Shown: positions 50,789 through 59,337 of the stretch, piece after piece
Position numbering within the stretch: the first letter of the stretch is position 1
Layout: the number at the start of each line of letters is the position of its first letter
Assembly (NCBI RefSeq): GCF_003815975.1
Contig: NZ_CP033932.1
Span: forward strand, 3,329,501-3,393,500
From: Chryseobacterium bernardetii
Lineage (GTDB): Bacteria > Bacteroidota > Bacteroidia > Flavobacteriales > Weeksellaceae
Reading direction: 5' to 3'
Length of the DNA: 64,000 nt
Program-made: the position numbers and the translations under genes
Notes under the pieces: generated by a model
Database searches by the model: none
What the model saw: only the letters and a program-made list of their open reading frames with translations
What the model was told of the DNA's origin: nothing

Positions 50789-52380
50789 TGGCTAAAAGAC
50801 AAATGCCCTTTTTTAAAAGATGGGCACCGGAGTGGCTGGTAAAAATCATTCTTTTCTCAATGACCTTACCGGGAATCATCATATTCTTTCTGCCGCTAAC
50901 CAATATTAATGCGGCTGCGGGATATTATGGAAGTGAGCCTGCTGATATTCAGTTCTCAGTAGCATTATTCTATGCCGGATATGTAGGATTTTACAGTCTG
51001 GAAAGAAGATTTTTCAGCTTTCTGGCGGCAAAAGAGTATTTTCTGTTATTTACTACCTTGCAGATTGTGGCCTGTCTCATCTGCTACTTTACCCGGGAAG
51101 TGTATGTTCTTTTTCCTGTACGTTTTATCCAGGGAATCCTGTTTGCAGGAAATGTGAACCTTTCACTAACCTTGATTTTTACACGCTTGAACAGTGAAAG
51201 AGGAAGAGAGATCAGTTTTTCCGTATTCTTTGGAATCCTGATCTGCGCATTGCCATTTAATAATCTGATTACAGCTGATCTTATTGATTCTTACAATTTT
51301 AATATTGTTTATAAAACAGCCATATTTTCTTACCTGCCGGGACTTATTTTTCTGACACTGGCCATGACTAATTACCGCCCTAATGTGAGATTCCATCTGT
51401 ATAAACTGGATTGGCAGAGCTTTGCCGTTTTCAGCACCATTTTAGTGCTTGCAGGATATATTGCAATCTTCGGACAGGAATATTACTGGCTGGAAGATAG
51501 CAGGATTTTAGGAAGTGTAATCACTATCATCGTATTGGCCGGAATATCAATCTTCCGTCAGAACTCGATTAAAAGGCCCTATATTGATCTTCGGGTTTTC
51601 AGATACAGGAATTTCAAAGTAGGGCTATTGATTCTTTTTGTCATGTATATTTGCCGTTTCGCTTCAGGAATCACCAACAGTTATTTTGCGACTGAGCTTC
51701 ATCTGGATCCGTTTTATATCTCTTACATCAATATTTTTAATCTTTCGGGATTAGTGGCTGGAGTTATCATTGCCTGCTGTATGGTTTTACAGAAGAAAAA
51801 AATACAGTATGTATGGGCGCCAGGCTTTCTGATGTTACTGCTGTTCCATGCTTTGATGTATTATTCCTTTGATGTACAGGCAGATGAGTTCAATTACTAT
51901 ATTCCGTTATTCCTTCAGGGATTAGGAGTAGGATTAATTATGGTTCCAACAATTATTTTCATCATATCATCAGTTCCTGCATCCATTGGGCCGTCTGCTG
52001 CGGCAACGGCCTTGGCAATCCGTTATCTGGGATTTTGTGCCAGTATTGCATTGATCAACTTTTTTGAACTTTTCGAGAAAAGCCGTCATTACAATGCTTT
52101 TCAGGATCATATAACGGCAATTGATCCCTTTGTGAAAGATTTTCTTCACAAGCAGACCGCTAAACTTACAGCCCAAGGAATGCCTGAGGATCATGCAGTA
52201 AAAGCTTCCAACAAACTATTGGCAGGAAGACTGAATGTTCAGGATCATGTACGGTTTGCCATGGACTACTACGAAATGATGGTATGGCTTCTGGCCGGGG
52301 CGCTGCTGCTAATTCTTCTTTTTCCTTATCTGAACCGTACAGCCCTTTATTTAAAATCCCGAAGGTTATCTCCTGCATAA
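50788..52380 (+). CDS. MFS drug exporter (DHA2/EmrB-like)
   Basis: 530 residues, 14 predicted membrane helices, the DHA2 pattern. The loop NLSLTLIFTRLNSERGREIS has the expected basic/acidic residues between helices 4 and 5 (motif C is less clear). Together with the HlyD and TolC genes it forms an EmrAB-TolC-like pump. It ends in KSRRLSPA. Likely exports a hydrophobic or aromatic compound; controlled by the divergent AraC regulator. Confidence 0.88.
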   Translation: MAKRQMPFFKRWAPEWLVKIILFSMTLPGIIIFFLPLTNINAAAGYYGSEPADIQFSVALFYAGYVGFYSLERRFFSFLAAKEYFLLFTTLQIVACLICYFTREVYVLFPVRFIQGILFAGNVNLSLTLIFTRLNSERGREISFSVFFGILICALPFNNLITADLIDSYNFNIVYKTAIFSYLPGLIFLTLAMTNYRPNVRFHLYKLDWQSFAVFSTILVLAGYIAIFGQEYYWLEDSRILGSVITIIVLAGISIFRQNSIKRPYIDLRVFRYRNFKVGLLILFVMYICRFASGITNSYFATELHLDPFYISYINIFNLSGLVAGVIIACCMVLQKKKIQYVWAPGFLMLLLFHALMYYSFDVQADEFNYYIPLFLQGLGVGLIMVPTIIFIISSVPASIGPSAAATALAIRYLGFCASIALINFFELFEKSRHYNAFQDHITAIDPFVKDFLHKQTAKLTAQGMPEDHAVKASNKLLAGRLNVQDHVRFAMDYYEMMVWLLAGALLLILLFPYLNRTALYLKSRRLSPA

Positions 52381-52431
52381 CTGTAAATTTTAAAAGTATA
52401 GCTTATTAGCTAATTTTATAGTGAGAGTGCT

Positions 52432-52465
52432 GAGACTGTCTTTTTTAAGGCAGTCTCTTTTTTTT
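52432..52465 (+). terminator. Terminator of the exporter operon
   Basis: GAGACTG (52432-52438) pairs with CAGTCTC (52451-52457), then eight T. Confidence 0.85.
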
Positions 52466-52512
52466 GTTGATGAAAGGAATAAAAGATGGCCGAAATTGTC
52501 TGTTTTTTGTCA

Positions 52513-52543
52513 TTGCAGCCAGATGACATTCTCTGTAGATTTG
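52513..52543 (+). promoter_or_regulatory. Promoter of the GlxA-type regulator
   Basis: TTG at 52513-52515, 20 bp, TAGATTTG at 52536-52543 (exact TAnnTTTG), 19 bp before the ATG at 52562. Confidence 0.65.
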
Positions 52544-52561
52544 CATTATAGATATTGAGAT

Positions 52562-53560
52562 ATGGAAAATGCAGCACAAACAGAAATAAAAAATATAGCA
52601 CTTTTGGTTTTGCCACAGGTTCAGTTGCTGGATGTTGCCGGCCCCTGTGATGTATTTACTGCAGCCAATCTCTTCTTGCCGGATGATAAATCCGGTATAA
52701 AATATCAGGTTCATTTGATATCAGGTACTTCAGACAATATCATCTATTCAGGTTCGGGAATCCCTTTATCGTGTAGCCATACCATTTATGATATAGACTT
52801 TCCGATAGATACATTACTGGTTGCCGGTACAGATCTTAGAACACTGAATGATATTAATCCCGACCTTTATCCTTATCTGCAAAATATTACAGGAAGAGTA
52901 AGGCGTATGGGATCTGTTTGTGTAGGAGCATTTGTTCTGGCTAAAGCAGGATTGTTAAAAGGAAAACAGGTTACTACCCATTGGAAATATGCTGACATGC
53001 TACAGCAAATTTATCCCGATCTGAATGTAAATGTCAATCCGTTTTTTATTCAGGACCAGGGAATCTACACTTCAGGAGGAGTTTCTTCCGGAATAGATCT
53101 CGCACTGGCATTACTGGAAGAAGATTATGGAAAGGCAATCGCTTCAGAAGTAGCCAAGCATCTTGTTTTACATTTAAAAAGACCCGGTGTGCAAACCCAG
53201 TTTGGAAATGCTGTTTCCGATTATGAAATGCTTTCTCCGCTCACAAAAATAATCAGAAACTTACTTAAAGATAAGCTTGGGCAGTCCATCAGTATAGAAT
53301 ATATGGCTGAAGCCGTACACATGAGTACCCGCAATTTCTCCAGGGTATTTCTGAAGGAGTCAGGAATGACACCTGGTAGGTTCCTTGAAAAAATGAGACT
53401 GGATCAGGCCAAGAATATGTTGGAATATACAGGTATGAGCATTGATATGATTGCTGAAAAATGTGGTTTCCGCACTGCAATTTCTCTTCGAAGGTTATTT
53501 TTGAAATACCTATCCATCTCTCCGGCCCAATATCGGAAAATCTGTACCGGAACAGTATAA
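52562..53560 (+). CDS. GlxA-family regulator (DJ-1/PfpI domain + AraC HTH)
   Basis: 332 residues. N-terminal DJ-1/PfpI-like domain (IALLVLPQVQLLDVAGPCDV, SVCVGAFVLAKAGLL with Cys120 at the nucleophile position, TTHWKYADM) fused to a C-terminal AraC HTH pair (QSISIEYMAEAVHMSTRNFS; SIDMIAEKCGFRTAISLRRL). These regulators respond to small metabolites. A separate DJ-1/PfpI gene follows 122 bp later and may be its target. Confidence 0.9.
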   Translation: MENAAQTEIKNIALLVLPQVQLLDVAGPCDVFTAANLFLPDDKSGIKYQVHLISGTSDNIIYSGSGIPLSCSHTIYDIDFPIDTLLVAGTDLRTLNDINPDLYPYLQNITGRVRRMGSVCVGAFVLAKAGLLKGKQVTTHWKYADMLQQIYPDLNVNVNPFFIQDQGIYTSGGVSSGIDLALALLEEDYGKAIASEVAKHLVLHLKRPGVQTQFGNAVSDYEMLSPLTKIIRNLLKDKLGQSISIEYMAEAVHMSTRNFSRVFLKESGMTPGRFLEKMRLDQAKNMLEYTGMSIDMIAEKCGFRTAISLRRLFLKYLSISPAQYRKICTGTV

Positions 53561-53682
53561 TTTATTTTATTTTTTGAATGACGAAAGCTGATAATCAATT
53601 ATCAGCTGAGATAAATATGTTTTTATATGATCCATTATTTTTTTAGAATATTATTATAAATCAACAACAAAAGAACAATACA

Positions 53683-54288
53683 ATGAATGTAGCATTTTTA
53701 ATTTATGATCAGGTAGAAGCTCTTGATCTGAATGGTCCTTTGGACGTCTTTATTAAAGCGAATGCAATAGCCGAAGGCAGCTATCACTGCTATACTGTTG
53801 GGAAAACCAGGGAGGCCGTATTTATGGAAGCCAATATAATGGCAATTATTCCAACATATGATGTGAAAACGGCTCCCCAACCTGATATGATTGTCATTCC
53901 TGGTGCCAATCCTGATCGTGTAATGGAATATCTGGAAGATGATGATTTTCAGAATACGGTCATTCAATGGGTAAAAGATCATTATCATAACGGAACTACT
54001 GTTTTCACCATATGTACAGGAAGTATGCAGCTATCCAAAACTGGGATACTGGATCATTATGAAATTACGACCCATTCTATGATGCTGGATACTTTGGAGC
54101 AGCATAATACTGAAAGTACTGTGAAAAGAGATGCCCGTTTCGTTGATCAGGGTCGGTTAATTACTACAGCAGGGATTACAGCCGGCATAGATGCAGCTCT
54201 ATATCTGGTAGGAAAACAACACGGGCGGGAACTTGCAGATACTATTGCAAAGATTTTTGAATATCAACCAGCAGGATTTAACTACTGA
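53683..54288 (+). CDS. DJ-1/PfpI-family protein
   Basis: 201 residues. DJ-1 fold: FLIYDQVEALDLNGPLDVFI (acidic residue in the N-terminal helix region), nucleophile elbow TVFTICTGSMQLSKTGIL with Cys111, then ITTHSMMLDTL with His. This sub-branch includes isonitrile hydratase-like (InhA) enzymes. It lies downstream of the GlxA-type regulator, itself carrying the same domain. Reaction not known. Confidence 0.86.
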   Translation: MNVAFLIYDQVEALDLNGPLDVFIKANAIAEGSYHCYTVGKTREAVFMEANIMAIIPTYDVKTAPQPDMIVIPGANPDRVMEYLEDDDFQNTVIQWVKDHYHNGTTVFTICTGSMQLSKTGILDHYEITTHSMMLDTLEQHNTESTVKRDARFVDQGRLITTAGITAGIDAALYLVGKQHGRELADTIAKIFEYQPAGFNY

Positions 54289-54379
54289 TTCCACGGAACG
54301 TATTTACAAACAGCACAAATCATAGCAGTTATATTGAAATAGCCTTCACACCAGGATACTCCAGGTATATTGATAAAGA

Positions 54380-54405
54380 AAAATCTGTGTAAGCTGTAAA
54401 ATCTG
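54380..54405 (+). repeat. 26-bp dispersed intergenic repeat, copy 2
   Basis: Starts AAATCTGTGTAAGCTGTA and ends ATCTGC; 21 of 26 identical to copy 1 at 33213-33238 on the other strand. Confidence 0.4.
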
Positions 54406-54436
54406 CTGAAAATTTTAAAAAAAGTAATATTATTAT

Positions 54437-54478
54437 AATGATTCGGCGTGCCAAAGGCACGCCGAATCATTATTTTCT
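54437..54478. terminator. GC-rich 16-bp hairpin with 3-base loop
   Basis: AATGATTCGGCGTGCC (54437-54452), AAA, GGCACGCCGAATCATT (54456-54471), then TATTTTC. Probably the terminator of the DJ-1/PfpI gene 149 bp upstream. Far more GC-rich than the surroundings, so it may have a separate origin. Confidence 0.65.
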
Positions 54479-54698
54479 AACATGGAGAAGCTTCTGTCAG
54501 TACAATTGATTTCAGGCAATCTTTCATACAGTTTTATTTAAGCATTGAACAGGGTAAATACAGGAAGAAATTTCCGGTTGTTTCAATAACTGACATTGGA
54601 TTATACTTTTCTGTAAAAAAATAATTTTCATAATTAATTTATAAACAGATGTTTGCTGATTAGGAGTGAATTTTTCTAATAAAAAAGTCTAAAAAAAC

Positions 54699-54728
54699 TT
54701 GGGTTTAAAGGAGATTTTCCTATCTTTG
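54699..54728 (+). promoter_or_regulatory. Promoter of the tRNA-Lys triplet
   Basis: TTG at 54699-54701, 19 bp, TATCTTTG at 54721-54728: ideal Bacteroidota promoter. The same arrangement occurs at 57191-57220. Confidence 0.85.
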
Positions 54729-54771
54729 CAGTCCCTTAAACAAAGGGATTTACTGAAAAAAGTAAGTGGCC

Positions 54772-54844
54772 GACTCGGTAGCTCAGCTGGTAGAGCAATA
54801 CACTTTTAATGTATGGGTCCTGGGTTCGAATCCCAGCCGGGTCA
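54772..54844 (+). tRNA. tRNA-Lys (UUU), copy 1
   Basis: 73 nt. Acceptor GACTCGG/CCGGGTC with discriminator A; anticodon loop CTTTTAA gives TTT; T-loop GGGTTCGAATCCC. CCA is not encoded. First of three tandem copies. Confidence 0.95.
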
Positions 54845-54911
54845 CAATCAAAAAATAACTGCTGTTTCAGTAGTTTTACAAAACATAATTTACTTGAAAA
54901 AGTAAGTGGCC

Positions 54912-54984
54912 GACTCGGTAGCTCAGCTGGTAGAGCAATACACTTTTAATGTATGGGTCCTGGGTTCGAATCCCAGCCGGGTCA
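54912..54984 (+). tRNA. tRNA-Lys (UUU), copy 2
   Basis: Identical to copy 1, 140 bp downstream. The 67-bp spacer between the copies carries a short hairpin AACTGCTG-TTT-CAGTAGTT. Confidence 0.95.
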
Positions 54985-55050
54985 CAATCAAAAATAACTG
55001 CTGTTTCAGTAGTTTTACAAAACATAATTTACTTGAAAAAGTAAGTGGCC

Positions 55051-55123
55051 GACTCGGTAGCTCAGCTGGTAGAGCAATACACTTTTAATGTATGGGTCCT
55101 GGGTTCGAATCCCAGCCGGGTCA
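55051..55123 (+). tRNA. tRNA-Lys (UUU), copy 3
   Basis: Identical to copies 1 and 2; repeat period 139 bp. Followed 7 bp later by a terminator. The 60-codon frame over this region is an artefact of the repeat. Confidence 0.95.
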
Positions 55124-55130
55124 CAAATAA

Positions 55131-55162
55131 AAAAGAACTACTCAAACAGTAGTTCTTTTTTT
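55131..55162 (+). terminator. Terminator of the tRNA-Lys triplet
   Basis: AAAAGAACTACT (55131-55142), 5-base loop, AGTAGTTCTTTT (55148-55159) plus further T. Nearly the same as the one at 57344. Confidence 0.85.
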
Positions 55163-55194
55163 GTTCTTTTACCTCTTACAGTCCCGTATATTTG
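55161..55194 (+). promoter_or_regulatory. Promoter of the AraC gene at 55225
   Basis: TATATTTG (55187-55194), exact -7 match, with TTG at 55161-55163 (spacing 23). It is followed by TACAACA, the same six to seven bases that follow the -7 element at 56177. Confidence 0.55.
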
Positions 55195-55224
55195 TACAAC
55201 ATTCCAAAAAATGGAGTGAAGAAT

Positions 55225-56028
55225 ATGAAATTCATCCATCAGATAGATTCATCGAAGTTTATTTTTTTTGAACTTCAACACTGTCCGCAGAACTATATGA
55301 ACAGTATCCAGCGGGTTCATCTCTTTGAAATCATCTGGCTGCTGAGTGATCATACTGCAGTTAATACAGGTCATTGCATGTATCTGGTTCCCCTGTACCG
55401 TTCTGAAAAAATAAGTTTTGATGGAAAGAAAGGATATGTAATCGCTTTCAAAAGAGAATATCTGGAAGAAGATGACAAAGAATTTGCACTGGATGTTTTC
55501 AAGCTTTTCAATATACATGGGCAGTATACAAGCTTTTATCCGGATAATAATATTGTAGACACACTCCATTATCTTAGGATATTGATTGAAAAAGAATATA
55601 AGAACTCAATGGGGAGTTATCTGGTACTAAAATCATTACTGAAAGTATTTCTTCTAAACCTGATCCGTGCCAGCCAGCATTATTTTTTACATCAGGATAT
55701 CCATCAGAAGAGAGTGTATCAGTTCATTATGCTGATGGATGAGCATTACAAAACCGAACGTAAGGCAGACTTTTATTCCGCAAAAATGGGGATCAGTGAA
55801 AAACGGATCAATCAGATTCTGAAAGAAAAAATGAATAAGACCCTTACGCAATTACTGCATGAAAGAGTGATAGTAGAGGCAGAAAGGATGCTGATTTCTG
55901 GAGAACTTACAATAAAAGAGATTGCGTTTGATCTGAACTTTGAAGATCCCGCATATTTCTCCCGGTTCTATAAAAAACAGACAGGATACACTCCGGAGGA
56001 ATTTAAGAAGCTGAATGGCTGTCTGTAG
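55225..56028 (+). CDS. AraC-family transcriptional regulator
   Basis: 267 residues from ATG 55225; the upstream TTG at 55192 is inside the promoter. The N-terminal half is a degenerate cupin-like sensor (IHQIDSSKFIFFELQHCPQN, FEIIWLLSDHTAVNTGHCMY, YVIAFKREYL). The AraC HTH pair is KADFYSAKMGISEKRINQIL and LTIKEIAFDLNFEDPAYFSR, then FYKKQTGYTPEEFKK. It lies 260 bp upstream of the DAPG-hydrolase-like gene in the same direction and probably activates it. Confidence 0.87.
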   Translation: MKFIHQIDSSKFIFFELQHCPQNYMNSIQRVHLFEIIWLLSDHTAVNTGHCMYLVPLYRSEKISFDGKKGYVIAFKREYLEEDDKEFALDVFKLFNIHGQYTSFYPDNNIVDTLHYLRILIEKEYKNSMGSYLVLKSLLKVFLLNLIRASQHYFLHQDIHQKRVYQFIMLMDEHYKTERKADFYSAKMGISEKRINQILKEKMNKTLTQLLHERVIVEAERMLISGELTIKEIAFDLNFEDPAYFSRFYKKQTGYTPEEFKKLNGCL

Positions 56029-56130
56029 TAAAGTGAGGTCTTCCTTTTCTAATATTTCTTTTGAAATTTAAATCGTTTCGGTAAACGGCTATTGAAGCAA
56101 TTTCCTATGACAATAAATTTCCTAATTGTA

Positions 56131-56161
56131 CAGGTTAATTAGAGAATAATACAATAACCTG
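56131..56161. promoter_or_regulatory. Inverted repeat CAGGTTA-N17-TAACCTG
   Basis: 7-bp perfect arms at 56131-56137 and 56155-56161, ending 15 bp before the -7 element at 56177 and covering the -33 region. Good position for the AraC regulator encoded just upstream. Confidence 0.45.
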
Positions 56162-56176
56162 AAATTCTTGCTGGAT

Positions 56177-56184
56177 TAAATTTG
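56177..56184 (+). promoter_or_regulatory. -7 element TAAATTTG of the DAPG-hydrolase-like gene
   Basis: Exact TAnnTTTG followed by TACAACA, as at 55187. It leaves a leader of about 95 nt before the ATG at 56289. Confidence 0.5.
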
Positions 56185-56288
56185 TACAACAATCAGCAGT
56201 TCAAAATTGAGTGGGGAAGGAGTAAATAAACTTCTGCCCGTATACAAGGGTTGTTGAAAGATCAATTAATCTAATTAAAATATCAGGT

Positions 56289-56990
56289 ATGAAACTTACA
56301 AAGGAAACCGAAAAAGTAATATTCAGGGATATTAATGCGCTATTATCCTCCAAACCCATAGCTCTTGAAGCAGGAATCAGAAGACTGGACAACGGAATGC
56401 TCCATATTGCAATGAGGAATGTTCTGCATCAATGTAAAGGAAAAATGCTGGATTGGTGGTTTAAATATTTTGAAACGACAGCAGATCTCAAACTCTGGCA
56501 TCCTCATGACCATGTAGAGCATGGTGGATGGGACAGCAAATGGATAAAAAATAAAAATTATATTGGAGCAACCATACATGCTACAGAATCTCTGGGAGAT
56601 ATTCCACCAGTACCTGCAACTATAAAATTTCATGATCCTGCAGAAGTATTTGATCCTGAAACTTTGAAGAAGGCTTATGCTGATGGATCTGTAAGTGCAG
56701 TAATTTATGCAAGGATAGGTTTCGGTGAAGAGGCTCCTGTAGATGATAATGGTGATCCTGTTGACGGTTATATGTTTCACGTGGTGAGAGATACAGTGCA
56801 GGGATGTACATTGAGAAGTCATTTCTATCTTGGAGCATTGATGGCAGACAGCGAAAATAAGCTGTCAGAGGAAGTGGGGTTCGGATTAATGGAACACTGC
56901 TATAGTGAATTCACCTATCTCGCACAGCTTCTTCCTTCCCTTTATTATGCTGAAAATAAATATGGTGATAAAGCTCCGCTTATTTGGTAG
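56289..56990 (+). CDS. DAPG-hydrolase (PhlG)-like protein
   Basis: 233 residues, cytoplasmic. MLDWWFKYFETTADLKLWHP followed by HDHVEHGGWDSKW (His71, His73, His75), IGATIHATESLGD (His97, Glu100) and MEHCYSEFTYLAQLLPSLYY (His203, Glu207) match the pattern of the 2,4-diacetylphloroglucinol hydrolase PhlG, a zinc enzyme that cleaves a C-C bond with His/Glu ligands. Shorter than PhlG (about 295 residues) at the N-terminus. No phl synthesis genes are present, so the natural substrate may be another acyl-phenol. Under a probable AraC regulator. Confidence 0.72.
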   Translation: MKLTKETEKVIFRDINALLSSKPIALEAGIRRLDNGMLHIAMRNVLHQCKGKMLDWWFKYFETTADLKLWHPHDHVEHGGWDSKWIKNKNYIGATIHATESLGDIPPVPATIKFHDPAEVFDPETLKKAYADGSVSAVIYARIGFGEEAPVDDNGDPVDGYMFHVVRDTVQGCTLRSHFYLGALMADSENKLSEEVGFGLMEHCYSEFTYLAQLLPSLYYAENKYGDKAPLIW

Positions 56991-57190
56991 CAATGATGAA
57001 AACAAATGATATTCAAGCATAAATTTTTTCGATGGAACAATTACAATGCGGTATGAAAACATCATATCGCATTTTTATTAAACAATTACTTATCAGTATC
57101 TTGTGTGACAGGAGTTATATAAATAAGAAAATGTCCGGATTCTTTCAATGGCCAGATCTGAATTTTTAGATGAAAAAAGCTCTGAAAAAA

Positions 57191-57220
57191 TTGGATTTAA
57201 AAGATGTTTTACTATCTTTG
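57191..57220 (+). promoter_or_regulatory. Promoter of tRNA-Lys copy 4
   Basis: TTG at 57191-57193, 19 bp, TATCTTTG at 57213-57220. From the -7 element to the tRNA it is nearly identical to the region at 54721-54771. Confidence 0.85.
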
Positions 57221-57263
57221 CAGTCCCTTAAACAAAGGGATTTACCTGAAAAAGTAAGTGGCC

Positions 57264-57336
57264 GACTCGGTAGCTCAGCTGGTAGAGCAATACACTTTTA
57301 ATGTATGGGTCCTGGGTTCGAATCCCAGCCGGGTCA
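57264..57336 (+). tRNA. tRNA-Lys (UUU), copy 4
   Basis: 73 nt, identical to copies 1-3, 2.14 kb downstream of copy 3, with its own promoter and terminator. Confidence 0.95.
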
Positions 57337-57343
57337 CAAAATG

Positions 57344-57375
57344 AAAAAGAACTACTTCACTGTAGTTCTTTTTTG
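57344..57375 (+). terminator. Terminator of tRNA-Lys copy 4
   Basis: AAAAAGAACTAC (57344-57355), 6-base loop, GTAGTTCTTTTT (57362-57373). Closely related to the terminator at 55131. Confidence 0.85.
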
Positions 57376-57790
57376 TTTTTATACTGTATATTTTATCACA
57401 GTAACCTTTTTTGCTTCCCCTTGCTATTTTTCATCTTTCATTTCACGAAATCCATTCTTTTTGTATAGATGATAAACCAGTTCTAAATAAATTTCAGTTA
57501 CTTCAATTTTTCTCTGGCTTCAATGTAAGCATTGAAAAATTTGTAGCTAGAAGTTAAAACTATTTATTTTAATCATAAAGTTTACCGAATTTGTATTTTT
57601 ATATGGAAATTGATAACATAAATTATGTATATTTATTATCATAGATTAATAAAATATAATGAAAGTCTTTTTCATTGTCCGCTAAGGTATGAATAGGTAG
57701 GTATATAAAATGCAATGGGATAAGGAGGAGAAAAATTAAAAATATATCGATATTAAAGGGTATACAACATATACAATATTTCTAAGAAAG
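57376..57790. other. Gene-free AT-rich stretch before the TPR regulator
   Basis: 415 bp, nothing coding seen and no perfect TAnnTTTG close to the following ATG. Presumably the promoter region of the first TPR/HTH gene. Confidence 0.4.
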
Positions 57791-59227
57791 ATGATGATCT
57801 GTGCAATTGGCATGGGTATATTGCTATGTGTTGTCTCATGTAATAAAAATGCTCAGGAGAAAAAGAAGGGAGATTTCGATTCTGTTTTATTGAAAAAGAA
57901 TACTGAATTACAGCTTTCCGGTGAGTATGAAAAGCTGATTCAACTTAATATCGAGTATTTAAAAAAAGCGGCCAAAATGCAATACCAAGAAGGCAAGGCT
58001 CTTTGCTATCTTAATATTGCTGAAGTAAATATTTCTACCGAAAACTATGAAAAGGCCTTATTTCTTCTTGAGAAAGCAGGAGAGCAGTTGAAAGATTCGG
58101 AAAGCAGCTATCATAAAGCAGTGTTGTATGATGATTACTCTCAATATTATTCCTATCTCAATTTAATTGATAAAGGTATAATGTATAATGATAAAGCATT
58201 TTATTATATCAATAGGGCAAAAAGATCAGCACTTACAAAAAAGCTCATTCCCAGGCTTTACTTGACCAGAGGAATTTATTTTGCCCGAAAAGGATGGTTC
58301 GGAACTTCTCTGAAATGCATTATGAAGGGAAATGAACTTGAAAATTCAGTATACAGCAACTGTATGGTGGCTCAATATTATTTAATAAGACACCAACTGG
58401 ATTCTGCCAGGGTATATATTGCAAAGACCAATGACATGATACAGAGGCAGAAAGCAAGTGATGTAGAATCTTTCTGGGTATATTCTGCGATGGGATATTA
58501 CTATAATGCTGTTAATAATAATGATGAGGCCGAAAAAGCTTTTAAAAAAGCACTGGAAATAAACATAAAAACCCGCCGTACCTATTCTTCAAAAGTTTAC
58601 ATTGTTTATAAAGCCCTGGCAGAATTGTACAGGAAAAAGAATGATGGTGGTAAAGCTTACTATTACCTCAAAAAATATATGGAGGAGGAAAAAAGAATGG
58701 CAATTGTAAGGATGGCAGCAATGAATAAATCAACCGAAAATTTTATTTCCGGAATAAAGCCGGAATCTGACTGGCACAGAAGTGATTTACCCCTGGCCAT
58801 TGCCTTGTCCATTGCTGCATTAACAATTTCCGGGATATATGTTCAGAAAACAATTAAAGCTCAACAACAGAAAAAAAGAGCTTTAAAAAAAGAAACAGAA
58901 GAATTGAAAAATCATGTGAAAGCAAAAATGCTGAAGGAAGTTACTGAACTTGCTCAAAAAAATGACTCTTCATTTCTGATGAAATTCAAGGGGTTATATC
59001 CTGATTTTATAACTACTCTTTTAAAAATCAATCCGGATCTTGAAAACTCAGAACTTGCCTTCTGTGCAATGCTGAAACTGCATTTTTCATCCAAAGAAAT
59101 TGCAGATTATACCTTTGTACAGCACAGATCTGTTCAGCAGAAAAAATACAGAATAAGGAAAAGGCTTAACATTCCGGGAGAAGAGGACATCTATGACTTT
59201 TTTGATAAAATAGCCATTGATGAGTGA
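57791..59227 (+). CDS. Membrane TPR regulator with C-terminal HTH, paralogue 1
   Basis: 478 residues. The N-terminal lipoprotein-like signal (CVVSC) is followed by TPR units (GEYEKLIQLNIEYLKKAAKM, ALCYLNIAEVNISTENYEKA, AMGYYYNAVNNNDEAEKAFK) in the periplasm. A single helix lies at about 333-351 (LPLAIALSIAALTISGIYV), then a coiled coil, and a cytoplasmic HTH (SELAFCAMLKLHFSSKEIAD, YTFVQHRSVQQKKYRIRKRL). A one-component transmembrane transcription factor is the simplest reading. The HTH is LuxR/GerE-like. A paralogue follows 110 bp later. Confidence 0.8.
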   Translation: MMICAIGMGILLCVVSCNKNAQEKKKGDFDSVLLKKNTELQLSGEYEKLIQLNIEYLKKAAKMQYQEGKALCYLNIAEVNISTENYEKALFLLEKAGEQLKDSESSYHKAVLYDDYSQYYSYLNLIDKGIMYNDKAFYYINRAKRSALTKKLIPRLYLTRGIYFARKGWFGTSLKCIMKGNELENSVYSNCMVAQYYLIRHQLDSARVYIAKTNDMIQRQKASDVESFWVYSAMGYYYNAVNNNDEAEKAFKKALEINIKTRRTYSSKVYIVYKALAELYRKKNDGGKAYYYLKKYMEEEKRMAIVRMAAMNKSTENFISGIKPESDWHRSDLPLAIALSIAALTISGIYVQKTIKAQQQKKRALKKETEELKNHVKAKMLKEVTELAQKNDSSFLMKFKGLYPDFITTLLKINPDLENSELAFCAMLKLHFSSKEIADYTFVQHRSVQQKKYRIRKRLNIPGEEDIYDFFDKIAIDE

Positions 59228-59337
59228 TAAACTAATGTGTTATATACAGTTTTAAAAAAAATGTAATATTATTTTTATCTAAAAAAACATTTTTTAATCT
59301 TAATTTATACAAAAATTAAGTCAAGGGAAAAAGCATT

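Larger units (their letters stand above)
54289..54698. other. Gene-free stretch with a strong hairpin
   Basis: No gene. It contains a perfect 16-bp hairpin (described separately), the second copy of a dispersed 26-bp repeat (54380-54405), and runs into the tRNA-Lys promoter. Confidence 0.5.

Noticed and set aside
54906..55088. 60-codon frame over the tRNA-Lys repeat
   Set aside because: It lies wholly on tRNA genes and their spacers; it exists only because the repeat is open in one frame.
54752..55123. Regular repeat of about 140 bp that could be taken for a CRISPR or satellite array
   Set aside because: The units are full tRNA-Lys genes with cloverleaf pairing and spacers that are almost identical to each other, not unique.
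56343..56822. 159-codon minus-strand frame
   Set aside because: Antisense to the DAPG-hydrolase-like gene, Cys/His-rich shadow translation with no domain.
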